From positions 1 to 40,299 of the forward strand of contig JAZQFQ010000056.1 in NCBI GenBank assembly GCA_045539595.1: 40,299 nucleotides of DNA, written 5' to 3'. This DNA comes from SIG701 sp045539595 (lineage in GTDB: Bacteria; Bacillota; Clostridia; Oscillospirales; CAG-272). Below are positions 1 to 6,853 of the stretch, piece after piece; position 1 is the stretch's first letter, and every line of letters starts with the position of its first letter. A program made the position numbers and the translations under genes. The notes under the pieces are model-generated. The model did not search any database, was not told where the DNA came from, and saw only the letters and a list, made by a program, of their open reading frames with translations.

Positions 1-146
1 AAACCATTACTCCTCATCCACCGTTCGCGTGCGAACGGTCCCCCTTCTCCCACAGGAGAAGGCACGCCTTCGCCGCAACTTTTCTTTGCTAAAGCTTTTT
101 GTTGCCACCTGCATAGCAGGTGGTTGTCTTTCATAGACAAAGCGAA
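1..146. repeat. Cluster of short inverted repeats, intergenic
   Basis: Three compact hairpins follow each other with no credible gene: CCGTTCGC/GCGAACGG (21-38), CCTTCTCC/GGAGAAGG (43-62) and CCACCTGC/GCAGGTGG (about 105-123). The layout resembles a REP- or MITE-like intergenic repeat, but only one copy is visible here. It is cut by the window edge, so its extent is unknown. Confidence 0.4.
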
Positions 147-175
147 AACTCCCGCAGAGTGCTCTGCGGGAGTTG
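145..175 (-). terminator. Terminator of the SLH-protein gene
   Basis: A perfect 13-bp inverted repeat (147-159 with 162-174) lies just downstream of the SLH gene. Read on the minus strand it is followed by TTTT, as in an intrinsic terminator. The two-base loop means that in RNA a few inner pairs must open. Confidence 0.6.
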
Positions 176-181
176 TTTTCT

Positions 182-1726
182 TCACTTCTCAATTACGTTT
201 TCATACAGCCGGCTCAGGCAGGCGGCGATCTCGGCCCGATTGGCGGCTTTTGTCAGATCGGTGATATCCGTGCCGATATCGAGGATACCGTTCTCCTTGG
301 CCCAGGACACATAGGGCTTTGCCCAATCGCTGAATGTATACTCCTTCGCGTCGGCGGTGGATTCCTTCGCCTGCGTCAGCAAATCGGCGTATCGGTAGAG
401 GATGGTCATCACCTGCTCACGGGTGACGGAATCCTCGGGGGCAAAGATGCCGCTGCCGTATCCCTCCACGATCTTATTCTCCGCCGCCCAAGCGATGGCG
501 TCGGTGTAGTACCAATCCCGCTTCACATCGGTGAAGGCGGCGGCTTGTTTGGGGGCGGGGCTTCCTGCCTGACGCCACAGAACGGTGACGATCTGCCCTC
601 TCGTGAGCGGTTCCGCCGGGCCGTAGGTGGTATCGGAGGTGCCGTTCATCAATCCCTTGGTATTCACAAACTTCACGTCCTCGTAGAACCAATCCTCTTT
701 CTTCACGTCGGTGAAGGGATTCTCCCAAGGTGTTTCCGTGCCTGGCATGACGAAATCGTTCAGCACGAACACGCCGTCGTAGTTGGTATCGGAGAGGGAT
801 TTCCAGCAGTTGGCGTTGAAATACAATTTCCCGTCGGAGGAAATACCGCAGTCCTCAATCTCAAAACAGCGGGGGTAGTCGGAGCTTTCCAGATAGAACA
901 CCAGATCCTCCCGGGGCTTCAGGGTGGGGGTTCCCTTTTCGATCTGGCTCAGATCAAAGCCGAGAACCAAACTCTGGTACACGGTTTCCACCTCATAGCA
1001 TCCGGCGTAGGAAGCGAGAACAATATCCCCGCACACGTCGATTCCCTGATTGGCGAAGCCGGTGAAGTCCCGCTTCTTTCCGTTCACTTCCACCGCGGTG
1101 GAATCCAGATAGCATTTTATATTGACGGAGATCTTCCCCTCCGTTTTATCCTTGGCTATTTTTCCGGTGGAGATGGTTTTATGGGACCACTTGAACAGGA
1201 AGGTAATATCCTTATCATCCACTTTATACACCGCAAAGCCGACGGGATTGAAATTACCTCCGTTATAGTGCAGGGTGTACTGGGCTCTCTGGCGGAGCGT
1301 GGTGCCGTCCACCTCAAAGACCACGATATTGCCGGTTTCGATATCGTTGCCCGAGGCGAGGACAAACAAATACTCTTTTCCGTCGATAACGGCCACATCC
1401 GCGTCGTTGGCGTGGCCCAGGTTGGTGAAATAATTCTCTCCCGTGTCCCCATTTTTCATAATACGGGTGCGGCCGTTGTCCTTGTGCACCCGGAACACGA
1501 TGGCTTTGGTGTTCTCGCCTCCGATCATGACGGAGTACAGATACGTATCGCCCACACCCATTCCCTGCGTGCCGGAGCAGCCAAGGTTATGGGTCGTGAC
1601 GGCAATCTTTGTCCATCCCTCATCGGTAATGGTATCCGACGCGGCGGCAGTGGGTATCACAAGGGTGGTGATCAGCATCACCGTGCAGACGATCCACGAA
1701 GTCCATCTTTTGGCTATATGTTTCAT
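182..1726 (-). CDS. Secreted S-layer-homology (SLH) domain protein
   Basis: This 514-aa exported protein is probably held on the cell wall. It starts with a signal peptide (MKHIAKRW, a hydrophobic stretch, then a TAAASD cleavage-like site). About 300 residues of unrecognised, mostly beta-rich sequence follow. Three SLH repeats occupy the last 180 residues, with the FTDV..DWFY.D, FTDV..DWYY.DAI.W and FSDW..PYVSWA signatures. SLH domains in Bacillota bind pyruvylated secondary cell-wall polymers. I start at 1726 because AGGAG lies just upstream; the in-frame Met 20 codons earlier sits too close to the promoter at 1758-1786. The gene is monocistronic, with its own promoter and terminator. The function of the N-terminal part is not known to me. 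Confidence 0.85.
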   Translation of the reverse strand: MKHIAKRWTSWIVCTVMLITTLVIPTAAASDTITDEGWTKIAVTTHNLGCSGTQGMGVGDTYLYSVMIGGENTKAIVFRVHKDNGRTRIMKNGDTGENYFTNLGHANDADVAVIDGKEYLFVLASGNDIETGNIVVFEVDGTTLRQRAQYTLHYNGGNFNPVGFAVYKVDDKDITFLFKWSHKTISTGKIAKDKTEGKISVNIKCYLDSTAVEVNGKKRDFTGFANQGIDVCGDIVLASYAGCYEVETVYQSLVLGFDLSQIEKGTPTLKPREDLVFYLESSDYPRCFEIEDCGISSDGKLYFNANCWKSLSDTNYDGVFVLNDFVMPGTETPWENPFTDVKKEDWFYEDVKFVNTKGLMNGTSDTTYGPAEPLTRGQIVTVLWRQAGSPAPKQAAAFTDVKRDWYYTDAIAWAAENKIVEGYGSGIFAPEDSVTREQVMTILYRYADLLTQAKESTADAKEYTFSDWAKPYVSWAKENGILDIGTDITDLTKAANRAEIAACLSRLYENVIEK

Positions 1727-1757
1727 GGGGATTCTCCTAAAATAATTATCTATATCC

Positions 1758-1786
1758 ATCATACCACAAAACCCGCCGGGATGCAA
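1758..1786 (-). promoter_or_regulatory. Sigma-A promoter for the SLH gene
   Basis: On the minus strand TTGCAT (1781-1786), a 17-nt spacer and TATGAT (1758-1763). The -35 box and spacer lie inside the terminator hairpin of the upstream symporter gene, so the two signals share DNA. Confidence 0.65.
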
Positions 1787-1801
1787 GACCGGCGGGCTTT
1801 G
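1767..1801 (-). terminator. Terminator of the AGCS symporter gene
   Basis: AAACCCGCCGG and CCGGCGGGCTTT form a GC-rich stem. On the minus strand it is followed by TTTT, about 15 nt after the symporter stop codon. Confidence 0.85.
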
Positions 1802-1817
1802 TGGTTATTGAGCGAGG

Positions 1818-3344
1818 TTAATCATCCAGATGAGCACTCTGCTCTGCCTGGATCTGCGGATCGTAGGAGAGGAGGGGCTCCTCGTCTTTGTTCTTGATCT
1901 TGCGGTTGATGTAGTTGTTGGTGATCTTGATCACCAGGGGGAACATCACCACCACGCCGATCAGGTTGGGGATCATCATCAGACCGTTGAAGGTGTCGGA
2001 CAGATCCCATGCCAGGGAGGAGGTCATCACCGCACCGAACATAATGGTGGTGATGTGGATGATCTTGAAAATAAAGGTAGTTTTGGTGCCGAACAGGTAC
2101 TCCCACGCCTTGGAGCCGTAGTGGGACCAGCCCAGAACGGTGGTGAAGGCGAAGAGGAACATGGCGATGGCGATGAATTTCTCACCGATATCGCCCCAGG
2201 AGAATACCTGGTTGAAGGCGCCGGCTACCAACGTCGCGTCGGTATAGCCCTCCAGGATGGCACCGGTTTCCAGATTGTACGCGCCGGAGGTGAGAAGCAC
2301 CAGCGCCGTCATGGTGCAGACCACCATGGTATCGGCGAACACCTCGAAGATGCCCCACATACCCTGCTTTACGGGCTCTTTGATATTGGAGTTGGAGTGC
2401 ACCATAACGGAGGAACCGAGACCGGCCTCGTTGGAGAACACGCCGCGCTTGAAACCTTGGGTCATGGCCGTCTTTACGGCTTCACCGGCAATAGCGCCCA
2501 CAGCGGCAATGGGAGTGAATGCGTTGACAAAGATGGCCTTGAAGGCGGGCAGGATGGCGTCGTAGTGGATACCGACGATCACGATGCTGCCGCAAACGAA
2601 GAGAACCACCATAAAGGGAACCAGTTTTTCCGCCACGTTGGCGATGCGCTTCAGACCGCCGAGCGTGATGAGGGCAGTAAGGGCCATAATTACGGCGCCC
2701 AGAAGCACGTTATAGAGGCTGGAGCCCATCATGGGGATGGAAGACAGCGCCTGCACGTCGAAAGCACCCGCCACGTTGGCCACGATCTTATTGACCTGGC
2801 CCATGGAACCGATACCGAAGGAAGCCAGGAGGGTGAAGATACAAAACAGGACAGCCAGGATTTTGGCGGGAATCTTCATGCCCTTCTTCTTGCCCAGACC
2901 GTCGGTGATGTAGTACATGGCACCGCCGGACCACTCGCCGTTCTTATTGCGGCGGCGGAAGTACATACCCAGCACGTTTTCGGCGTAGTTGGTCATCATA
3001 CCAAAGAAGGCGGCGACCCACATCCAGAACACGGCACCCGCGCCACCCAGGCAGATAGCGGTGGCCACACCGGCGATATTACCGGTACCGACGGTGGCGG
3101 CCAGAGCGGTACACAGAGCCTGGAAGGGGGAGATGGTTCCCTTTTCCTTGCTGTGGCCGATGACCTTTTTCGTAAACAAACTGCCGATGGTGGATTTCCA
3201 CCAAAGCGCCAGGTGGGATACCTGGAACACTTTTGTTCCGAGAGTAACGATAATACCGGTACCAATCAGCAGAGTCAGACCGGGAATACCCCAGATCCTG
3301 TCGTTGATATACTTGTTGATTTCCGTGATTTGTTCGAGTAACAC
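1818..3344 (-). CDS. AGCS-family sodium:alanine/glycine symporter
   Basis: This 508-aa inner-membrane protein has around ten or more hydrophobic segments. It imports glycine or alanine with Na+. The family signature GGAGAVFWMWVAA is present, preceded by the conserved TALAATVGTGNIAGVA segment that helps line the ion and substrate sites. Later AGCS blocks such as GVFSNEAGLGSS are also visible. The start ATG at 3344 has GGAGGAAT upstream. A tandem glycine riboswitch ending in an intrinsic terminator occupies the 5' leader, so glycine is the likely physiological substrate. Transcription probably responds to intracellular glycine. The gene is monocistronic. Confidence 0.93.
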   Translation of the reverse strand: MLLEQITEINKYINDRIWGIPGLTLLIGTGIIVTLGTKVFQVSHLALWWKSTIGSLFTKKVIGHSKEKGTISPFQALCTALAATVGTGNIAGVATAICLGGAGAVFWMWVAAFFGMMTNYAENVLGMYFRRRNKNGEWSGGAMYYITDGLGKKKGMKIPAKILAVLFCIFTLLASFGIGSMGQVNKIVANVAGAFDVQALSSIPMMGSSLYNVLLGAVIMALTALITLGGLKRIANVAEKLVPFMVVLFVCGSIVIVGIHYDAILPAFKAIFVNAFTPIAAVGAIAGEAVKTAMTQGFKRGVFSNEAGLGSSVMVHSNSNIKEPVKQGMWGIFEVFADTMVVCTMTALVLLTSGAYNLETGAILEGYTDATLVAGAFNQVFSWGDIGEKFIAIAMFLFAFTTVLGWSHYGSKAWEYLFGTKTTFIFKIIHITTIMFGAVMTSSLAWDLSDTFNGLMMIPNLIGVVVMFPLVIKITNNYINRKIKNKDEEPLLSYDPQIQAEQSAHLDD

Positions 3345-3364
3345 GATTCATTCCTCCTTGAGAA

Positions 3365-3401
3365 AAATAAAAAATGCGGTTTGCGCAAAACGCAAACCGC
3401 C
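3365..3401 (-). terminator. Riboswitch expression-platform terminator
   Basis: GCGGTTTGCG (3376-3385) pairs with CGCAAACCGC (3391-3400). On the minus strand a run ATTTTTTATTTTT follows. It lies between the second glycine aptamer and the AGCS start codon, so it is the likely on/off element of the riboswitch. Confidence 0.8.
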
Positions 3402-3424
3402 AATACAAACAAATACAGAAAGAA

Positions 3425-3597
3425 AAAGTGTTGACTTTGTCCTTTTGCCTGAGAGATTAGCGTAAAATCGCTTTGCACCTTCGGCACTCAATTCAATGAG
3501 CTTCTCCAAAGTTATGTCGGTCGGCAGTCCTCATCCTCGCGGACACCTGAGAGCGTTACTCCTTCGGCAGCTTTCGCTATTTCCTGCAGACGTCATA
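3425..3597 (-). ncRNA. Tandem glycine riboswitch
   Basis: Read on the minus strand, two glycine-aptamer cores are visible. Each has the diagnostic GCCGAAGG(A/T)G(T/C)AA block followed by CTCTCAGG. The upstream copy is near 3575-3540. The downstream copy, near 3495-3430, ends in TCTCTCAGGCAAAAGGAC, and ACTTTGG pairs with CAAAGTC as its closing P1 stem. A terminator and the AGCS symporter gene follow. Genetically this is the known arrangement in which glycine controls a transporter. In other species the same arrangement may act as either an ON or an OFF switch, and I cannot tell which applies here. Confidence 0.92.
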
Positions 3598-3619
3598 CAT
3601 AAATATTCAATTTTTGATT

Positions 3620-3648
3620 ATTATACTCCTAATATTCGCATATTGCAA
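3620..3648 (-). promoter_or_regulatory. Sigma-A promoter for the riboswitch-AGCS unit
   Basis: On the minus strand TTGCAA (3643-3648), a 17-nt spacer and TATAAT (3620-3625). Transcription would begin about 15-20 nt ahead of the first glycine aptamer. Confidence 0.8.
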
Positions 3649-3727
3649 CAGGTTTTTCACAAAAAATGTGGATTTCGTTCATTTTTCACATAATTTTGCG
3701 AAATGGCAGGGGATTATACGGCATATT

Positions 3728-4588
3728 TCACGCCTTTTTCTTCCGAAAGCGGCGGACAATCAACACCACCAGCAGGCAGATACCCAAACAAATGGAGACA
3801 CCCACACTCAGAACGCCGACCAAAAATGCCACTCCCACCAATCCGATCAGATAGACAGGCGGGCCGCCCGAAACAGTCGCTGTAAGTCTATCCCCGGAAA
3901 GATCCAGCGCCAGATGGACACCGCCGGGGAATCTGTCATTCACAGGCACTTCATTGGAAACACCAAGCACGCGGCCATTTGCATCTACATAGGCCATTTT
4001 GGCGGATTTGTATGCGGTGCGAAGGTATTCGAAGTCGTACTCCGCGTCGGGGATGCCGTAATATGTATAATAATATCCGCGAGATTCCTCCCGGATATCC
4101 AGATTCCATTGTGCTTCGATCTGCTGCAATTTCTCTTTTGTGTCAGTGCCATAGGCCACCTCCACCTCACACTCCATCCAATCGGATATACGGTGTGTTT
4201 TCATGCACAATTCTTCCAGTGTATCCGCATATTCTTCATGCAGTTCCCTGGGAATGCTGAAAAAAATGGTATAATGGGGCCGCCAATCCGACACGGCATC
4301 GGCAATATGAAACGTATAGCTTCTGTATCCGTCCGCGCAGTACCCCACGATCTCGCTGTCCCGGGAGATGCCGTAGGCTTCCCCGTTGGCTTCGTGGTAC
4401 GGGACGTAGGCCTCATCCTCGGGGGAGATGGGCAAAAGCAGATCTATGTACGCAGTGTCGGTGGGGATATTAGCTTCATCCACAGAGACGCCGAAAAATT
4501 CATCCGGCCGCCAGGCATACACAGGGGTAGGAACGGACAGTAAGGAAACAAGGATCGCGCAAAGGACGACAGACACTGCTTTTTTCAT
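3728..4588 (-). CDS. Secreted/membrane-anchored protein of unknown function
   Basis: This 286-aa protein has an N-terminal signal peptide (MKKAVSVVLC... ending TPVYA-W). About 210 extracytoplasmic residues rich in Tyr, Glu and Asp follow. One C-terminal transmembrane segment (about 245-278) ends in a positive tail RRFRKKKA. This predicts a type I membrane protein with a small cytoplasmic tail. I do not recognise the ectodomain. The ATG at 4588 has GGAGGTG upstream. The gene begins 28 bp after the TIGR02206-like membrane protein gene, so the two are probably one operon driven from 5418-5446. Confidence 0.75.
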   Translation of the reverse strand: MKKAVSVVLCAILVSLLSVPTPVYAWRPDEFFGVSVDEANIPTDTAYIDLLLPISPEDEAYVPYHEANGEAYGISRDSEIVGYCADGYRSYTFHIADAVSDWRPHYTIFFSIPRELHEEYADTLEELCMKTHRISDWMECEVEVAYGTDTKEKLQQIEAQWNLDIREESRGYYYTYYGIPDAEYDFEYLRTAYKSAKMAYVDANGRVLGVSNEVPVNDRFPGGVHLALDLSGDRLTATVSGGPPVYLIGLVGVAFLVGVLSVGVSICLGICLLVVLIVRRFRKKKA

Positions 4589-4616
4589 AATACACCTCCG
4601 TTATGTTCCGCTGAGA

Positions 4617-5390
4617 TTACTTCACTACCGCCAACTCCGACGCCCCTTTTTCCCGCTTCATCCGGGCGGCGCATCGGGTAATGGCCCAGACTATGCCCAG
4701 ATACACGACCACCAGCGGGATGGCACCGTACATATACCAATAGGGATAGGGGATGATCTCCCAGAACAACTCCAAAAGGGGATTCCCCTCGGGGGAGAGG
4801 GAGAACATGTAGTTCAGCTCCGCGATCTGGCCCTGCCAGTCCAGGATTCCATTCTCCGCCGCATAGCGGTTGAGCCATCGATTGGCAAAATGAACCGCGG
4901 TATAGATGGCCATGGTAATCGCCACCGTATGGGGGGTGGTGCGGAAGTCGAAGCGGATAAGTCCCGTAGTAAAGAGGAGCACGGGCACCGCCACTTCCAG
5001 GGTATGGGGGATATAGTAAAAGAAAAACGCGCCGGAGGGGATAACAAAATCCGCCTGTCCCGTATTGGCGATCAGCGCGAGAGCTGCCCCCAGGCACCAG
5101 AGCAGCGTGAGCGATCCAAGGACGCGGTTCCTGGACAGCACCGTCAAGGGGAGAAGGATGGCGTTGATGGAACACATATGTAAAGGGAGATACTCGATGG
5201 GAGAATCCCACATAAGCAGATTGAAAACAATAGCGGCGATGCCGGCGAAGGACAACACAAACAAGATGGCTGTCTGTTGTTTTTGGGGAAGCTTCCGCAG
5301 AAGGAAGTGGAGTCCCACGATCATCGCCGCGCTGAGAAGCAATGTGGCGATATGCTGGGGGGTAAAGGTGCCCCAAGGCACAAAAATCAT
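4617..5390 (-). CDS. TIGR02206/YwaF-like integral membrane protein
   Basis: This 257-aa protein has about seven transmembrane helices. It resembles the YwaF/TIGR02206 family of unknown function in features such as the N-terminal FTPQHIATLLL helix, the LPLHMCSINAILLPL block and the TAVHFANRWLN segment with conserved polar residues. I start at 5390 (MIFVPWGTF). The in-frame ATG 13 codons earlier lies in the spacer of a strong promoter and cannot be in the mRNA. The ribosome site (AAAAGAG) is weak. It is the first gene of a probable two-gene operon with the secreted protein at 3728-4588. Confidence 0.8.
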   Translation of the reverse strand: MIFVPWGTFTPQHIATLLLSAAMIVGLHFLLRKLPQKQQTAILFVLSFAGIAAIVFNLLMWDSPIEYLPLHMCSINAILLPLTVLSRNRVLGSLTLLWCLGAALALIANTGQADFVIPSGAFFFYYIPHTLEVAVPVLLFTTGLIRFDFRTTPHTVAITMAIYTAVHFANRWLNRYAAENGILDWQGQIAELNYMFSLSPEGNPLLELFWEIIPYPYWYMYGAIPLVVVYLGIVWAITRCAARMKREKGASELAVVK

Positions 5391-5417
5391 CTCTTTTCGC
5401 GTGAGATTGGTAGGTAC

Positions 5418-5446
5418 AGTATACCACATATACGGAAAAATGGCAA
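5418..5446 (-). promoter_or_regulatory. Sigma-A promoter for the 5390-3728 operon
   Basis: On the minus strand TTGCCA (5441-5446), a 17-nt spacer and TATACT (5418-5423). The transcription start should fall near 5411, which fixes the start codon of the downstream gene at 5390. Confidence 0.75.
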
Positions 5447-5489
5447 GAGGGGAGAAATAGGCACCCGGCGGGTGTCTTTTGTGAGAAGC

Positions 5490-5978
5490 TCACGCTACTG
5501 TGCAAATCATATGGAGCAGGATAAGAGAACCCACCCACGCAAAACCGTAGTACAGGGAAGAAAACATTCCCTTCTTCAATTGCTTCTCTCGCTCAAACAA
5601 TACAAACAGGCGGCCGAATTTTGCAAGTGCCTCGTATTTGGCAACGGAAAGCAGGGCGGGCAACTGGACACAGCCCAATAAAATGGCCAACACACGGATC
5701 GGGATCCGCAAAAACGGCAGATAGCCGAGAGATAGAGTGAGAACGGAATACACAATCAGCACAAACAAAAACAGGCAGTTCAGCGGATACCGCACACCGA
5801 GGGGACATTGCGCGTGCAGTTGTGTATAGAGCCAGTAGTTTTTCATGCCCTTGCGGTTCTTATGGATATACGTTTTGCTTCGGCCGGACACCCGCAGATA
5901 ATCGTAGATGCCACAGCGAAACCAAGTATACAGGAACAGGCTGTACAAGACGAAGAAGAAATTGAAAAGGTAAAACAT
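5490..5978 (-). CDS. Small integral membrane protein, unknown function
   Basis: This 162-aa protein has about four hydrophobic helices, at residues 1-20, 65-85, 88-110 and 140-160. A basic loop (SGRSKTYIHKNRKGMKNYW) follows the first helix. No family is recognised. It has its own promoter at 6029-6057. The ribosome site before 5978 is weak, with AAAGGA about 10 nt away. It is the only gene of its transcript as far as I can see. Confidence 0.65.
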   Translation of the reverse strand: MFYLFNFFFVLYSLFLYTWFRCGIYDYLRVSGRSKTYIHKNRKGMKNYWLYTQLHAQCPLGVRYPLNCLFLFVLIVYSVLTLSLGYLPFLRIPIRVLAILLGCVQLPALLSVAKYEALAKFGRLFVLFEREKQLKKGMFSSLYYGFAWVGSLILLHMICTVA

Positions 5979-6028
5979 CCACTTGTATCCTTTTTGTGTT
6001 CTTAAACAGGAGATTGTTTTGTGAATAC

Positions 6029-6057
6029 ATTATATCATGCGCCAGGGGATGGTTCAA
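6029..6057 (-). promoter_or_regulatory. Sigma-A promoter for the 5490-5978 gene
   Basis: On the minus strand TTGAAC (6052-6057), a 17-nt spacer and TATAAT (6029-6034), about 45 bp before the start codon. Confidence 0.7.
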
Positions 6058-6095
6058 GAGGGAAATGTATGCAAGGGGGGGAGGCAGGAACCATT

Positions 6096-6119
6096 CGAGT
6101 TCGCGTGTACGCGAACTCG
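6096..6119. repeat. Perfect 10-bp-arm hairpin in intergenic DNA
   Basis: CGAGTTCGCG (6096-6105) and CGCGAACTCG (6110-6119) flank a four-base loop. A third half-copy GAACTCGC follows at 6121-6128. Imperfect outer arms GGAACCAT and ATGGTCC enclose the structure. There is no T tract, so it is not a standard terminator. It could be a small palindromic repeat element. Confidence 0.5.
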
Positions 6120-6174
6120 TGAACTCGCATGGTCCTTTCCCCTGCGATACGACAATAAATACACATTCAATGTA

Positions 6175-6203
6175 TTGACATTGTATATACAATGTGATAC
6201 AAT
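6175..6203 (+). promoter_or_regulatory. Promoter with embedded 18-bp palindromic operator
   Basis: TTGACA (6175-6180), a 17-nt spacer and TACAAT (6198-6203) form a near-ideal sigma-A promoter. The spacer carries the perfect palindrome ACATTGTATATACAATGT (6178-6195), which overlaps the -35 box. This is the usual geometry for antitoxin autorepression, and the downstream gene begins with a RelB/DinJ-like DNA-binding segment. Confidence 0.8.
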
Positions 6204-6224
6204 TAGGTTGATAGGAGGTGTGTT

Positions 6225-6797
6225 ATGCCACAAACAATCGTTAACATCCGTATGGATGAAGCACTAAAAAGAAACTTTGATTTTATCTGCGATGAATTAG
6301 GTATGAATATGAGCACGGCTATAACTATCTTCGCGAAACAAGTATGCCGTGAAAAAAGAATCCCCTTTGAAATAGCCCTAAAACCCACTGCTCAAGAAAA
6401 GGAGACAAAAATTATGACAAAGACTAAATTTAAGGTTTTTATCGGCCCCGACTGTTCTCCAAACGAAATCACCGCCGTTGAGGGATCGTTTGATGATTTC
6501 GACGATGCTTATCTATTTTTGCGCGAAGAATATGATAAAATGCAGGAAAAAATGTGGGACAGCCATGACGAATACCTGCGAAAGGCCGACATTTATTTGG
6601 GAATAGAATTTATCAATCCAGAAAATATGTATCGCCATGCAATATATGATGACCTGGGTTGCGAGTTGGTTTACGAATACAATAACAAAAAGGAGTCATT
6701 AAATAAACTCTGTTCAGAGGAAGTCCGTGGTGACATGTTCGCCGCCCTTTACGGATTTGTAATGGCGCTGAACATAACGGGAAGAATCGTATTATAA
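6225..6797 (+). CDS. RelB/DinJ-like antitoxin N-terminus fused to an unknown domain
   Basis: This 190-aa protein has two parts. Residues 1-55 are a RelB/DinJ-type ribbon-helix-helix segment (VNIRMDEALK, DELGMNMSTAITIFAKQVCREKRIPFEI). Residues 64-190 form an acidic domain of unknown function, with no YafQ/RelE toxin feature. The start at 6225 has AGGAGGTG upstream. At residue 64 an internal ATG (6414) is preceded by AAAAGGAG (6397-6404), so the C-terminal part may also be made as a separate 127-aa protein. No toxin gene lies beside it. The next gene is a convergent pyrophosphatase. The N-terminal part probably represses its own promoter through the palindrome at 6178-6195. Confidence 0.75.
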   Translation: MPQTIVNIRMDEALKRNFDFICDELGMNMSTAITIFAKQVCREKRIPFEIALKPTAQEKETKIMTKTKFKVFIGPDCSPNEITAVEGSFDDFDDAYLFLREEYDKMQEKMWDSHDEYLRKADIYLGIEFINPENMYRHAIYDDLGCELVYEYNNKKESLNKLCSEEVRGDMFAALYGFVMALNITGRIVL

Positions 6798-6803
6798 CAC
6801 ACA

Positions 6804-6838
6804 AAAACCCCTCCGATGCGCACGCACCGGAGGGTTTT
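6804..6838. terminator. Bidirectional terminator
   Basis: ACCCCTCCG and CGGAGGGTT form a stem flanked by A and T runs on both sides. It lies between two convergent genes and can serve the RelB-like fusion (+) and the pyrophosphatase (-). Confidence 0.75.
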
Positions 6839-6853
6839 CATTTGCATTATAGA

